Shown piece after piece: positions 5,179-5,224 of a stretch of DNA of 5,224 bases. A program made the position numbers and the translations under genes. The stretch spans positions 7,831 to 13,054 of the forward strand of contig NZ_MXAN01000065.1 in assembly GCF_002027545.1 (NCBI RefSeq). Direction: 5' to 3'. The notes below the pieces were generated by a model, which saw only the letters and a list, made by a program, of their open reading frames with translations, was not told the origin of the DNA and made no database searches. The stretch's first letter is position 1. Each line of letters starts with the position of its first letter. Source of the stretch: Moraxella lacunata. GTDB lineage: Bacteria > Pseudomonadota > Gammaproteobacteria > Pseudomonadales > Moraxellaceae.

Positions 5179-5224
5179 ATGGCAAAATACACAACCGACT
5201 TTAAACTGTCTGTGATTGGGTATT
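5179..5224 (+). CDS. IS3-family transposase OrfA, N-terminal 15 codons only (partial)
   Basis: The ATG at 5179 opens MAKYTTDFKLSVIGY, which runs off the window. This is the typical start of the IS3/IS150-group OrfA, a small helix-turn-helix protein that binds the element ends and is normally joined to the OrfB DDE transposase by ribosomal frameshifting. Its possible ribosome site GGGGTG (5167-5172) lies within the terminal hairpin. Only 15 codons are visible, so the subgroup cannot be fixed. Confidence 0.68.
   Translation, partial: MAKYTTDFKLSVIGY

Larger units (their letters stand above)
5131..5224 (+). mobile_element. Left end of an IS3-family (IS150-like) insertion sequence, runs off the window
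   Basis: The element begins TGAACCGCACCCCAAAAG, with the 5'-TG and the CACCCCAAAAGTT-GACA pattern common at ends of IS150-like elements as I recall them. The TnpB coding similarity stops exactly at this point, and a transposase start lies 48 nt inside. The right end, the orfB transposase and any target duplication are outside the window, so the exact end base is inferred from the 5'-TG rule and the TnpB boundary. Confidence 0.72.

Noticed and set aside
5131..5192. A 67-residue minus-strand protein that would include 5131-5192
   Set aside because: Its first 20 codons are antisense to the IS3-type end and orfA start; only the part left of 5130 is TnpB.
1..5224. CRISPR array, tRNA or rRNA genes
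   Set aside because: No regularly spaced repeats and no tRNA or rRNA signature were seen on either strand.

Overview
The window reads as chromosomal DNA of a gammaproteobacterium, most likely Moraxellaceae and probably Moraxella. This rests on remembered resemblance of the MurF, MraY and permease proteins, on AT-rich intergenic DNA around moderately GC-rich core genes, and on the dense small repeats and insertion sequences; no database was searched.

Layout from left to right. (1) 3-434: the 3' part of a PIN-domain (VapC-like) gene that lacks the usual N-terminal Asp motif. (2) 435-589: a spacer holding a 66-bp MITE-like palindromic element. (3) 590-3187: murF and mraY, 3 nt apart, making the last cytoplasmic and first membrane-bound intermediates of peptidoglycan synthesis. 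A strong intrinsic terminator at 3200-3230 closes this unit, so it is a short dcw fragment without murD/ftsW/murG downstream and without murE directly upstream. (4) 3279-4505, minus strand: a convergent HAAAP-family aromatic amino acid permease with a good sigma-70-like promoter at 4570-4598. (5) 4635-4829: a divergent promoter and ribosome site driving the first 41 codons of a bacterial PH-domain (bPH_1) gene, cut off abruptly. (6) 4830-5130: the right-end remnant of an IS200/IS605-type element, with the C-terminal zinc-ribbon/RuvC tail of TnpB on the minus strand and a possible omega-RNA region. (7) 5131-5224: the left end of an IS3-family (IS150-like) element inserted into that TnpB, with a terminal hairpin that overlaps the transposase ribosome site and the first 15 codons of orfA.

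How it fits together: murF and mraY are housekeeping cell-wall genes and the permease is an independent transport gene facing them. The two flanks are eroded by mobile DNA. On the left are a damaged toxin gene and a palindromic repeat; on the right a TnpB element appears to have broken the PH-domain gene and was then itself broken by an IS3-type element. I see no clear undescribed multi-gene system. The most informative signals are the nested insertion at the right edge, with its possible omega-RNA and guide boundary, and the IS-end hairpin that could mask the transposase ribosome site.
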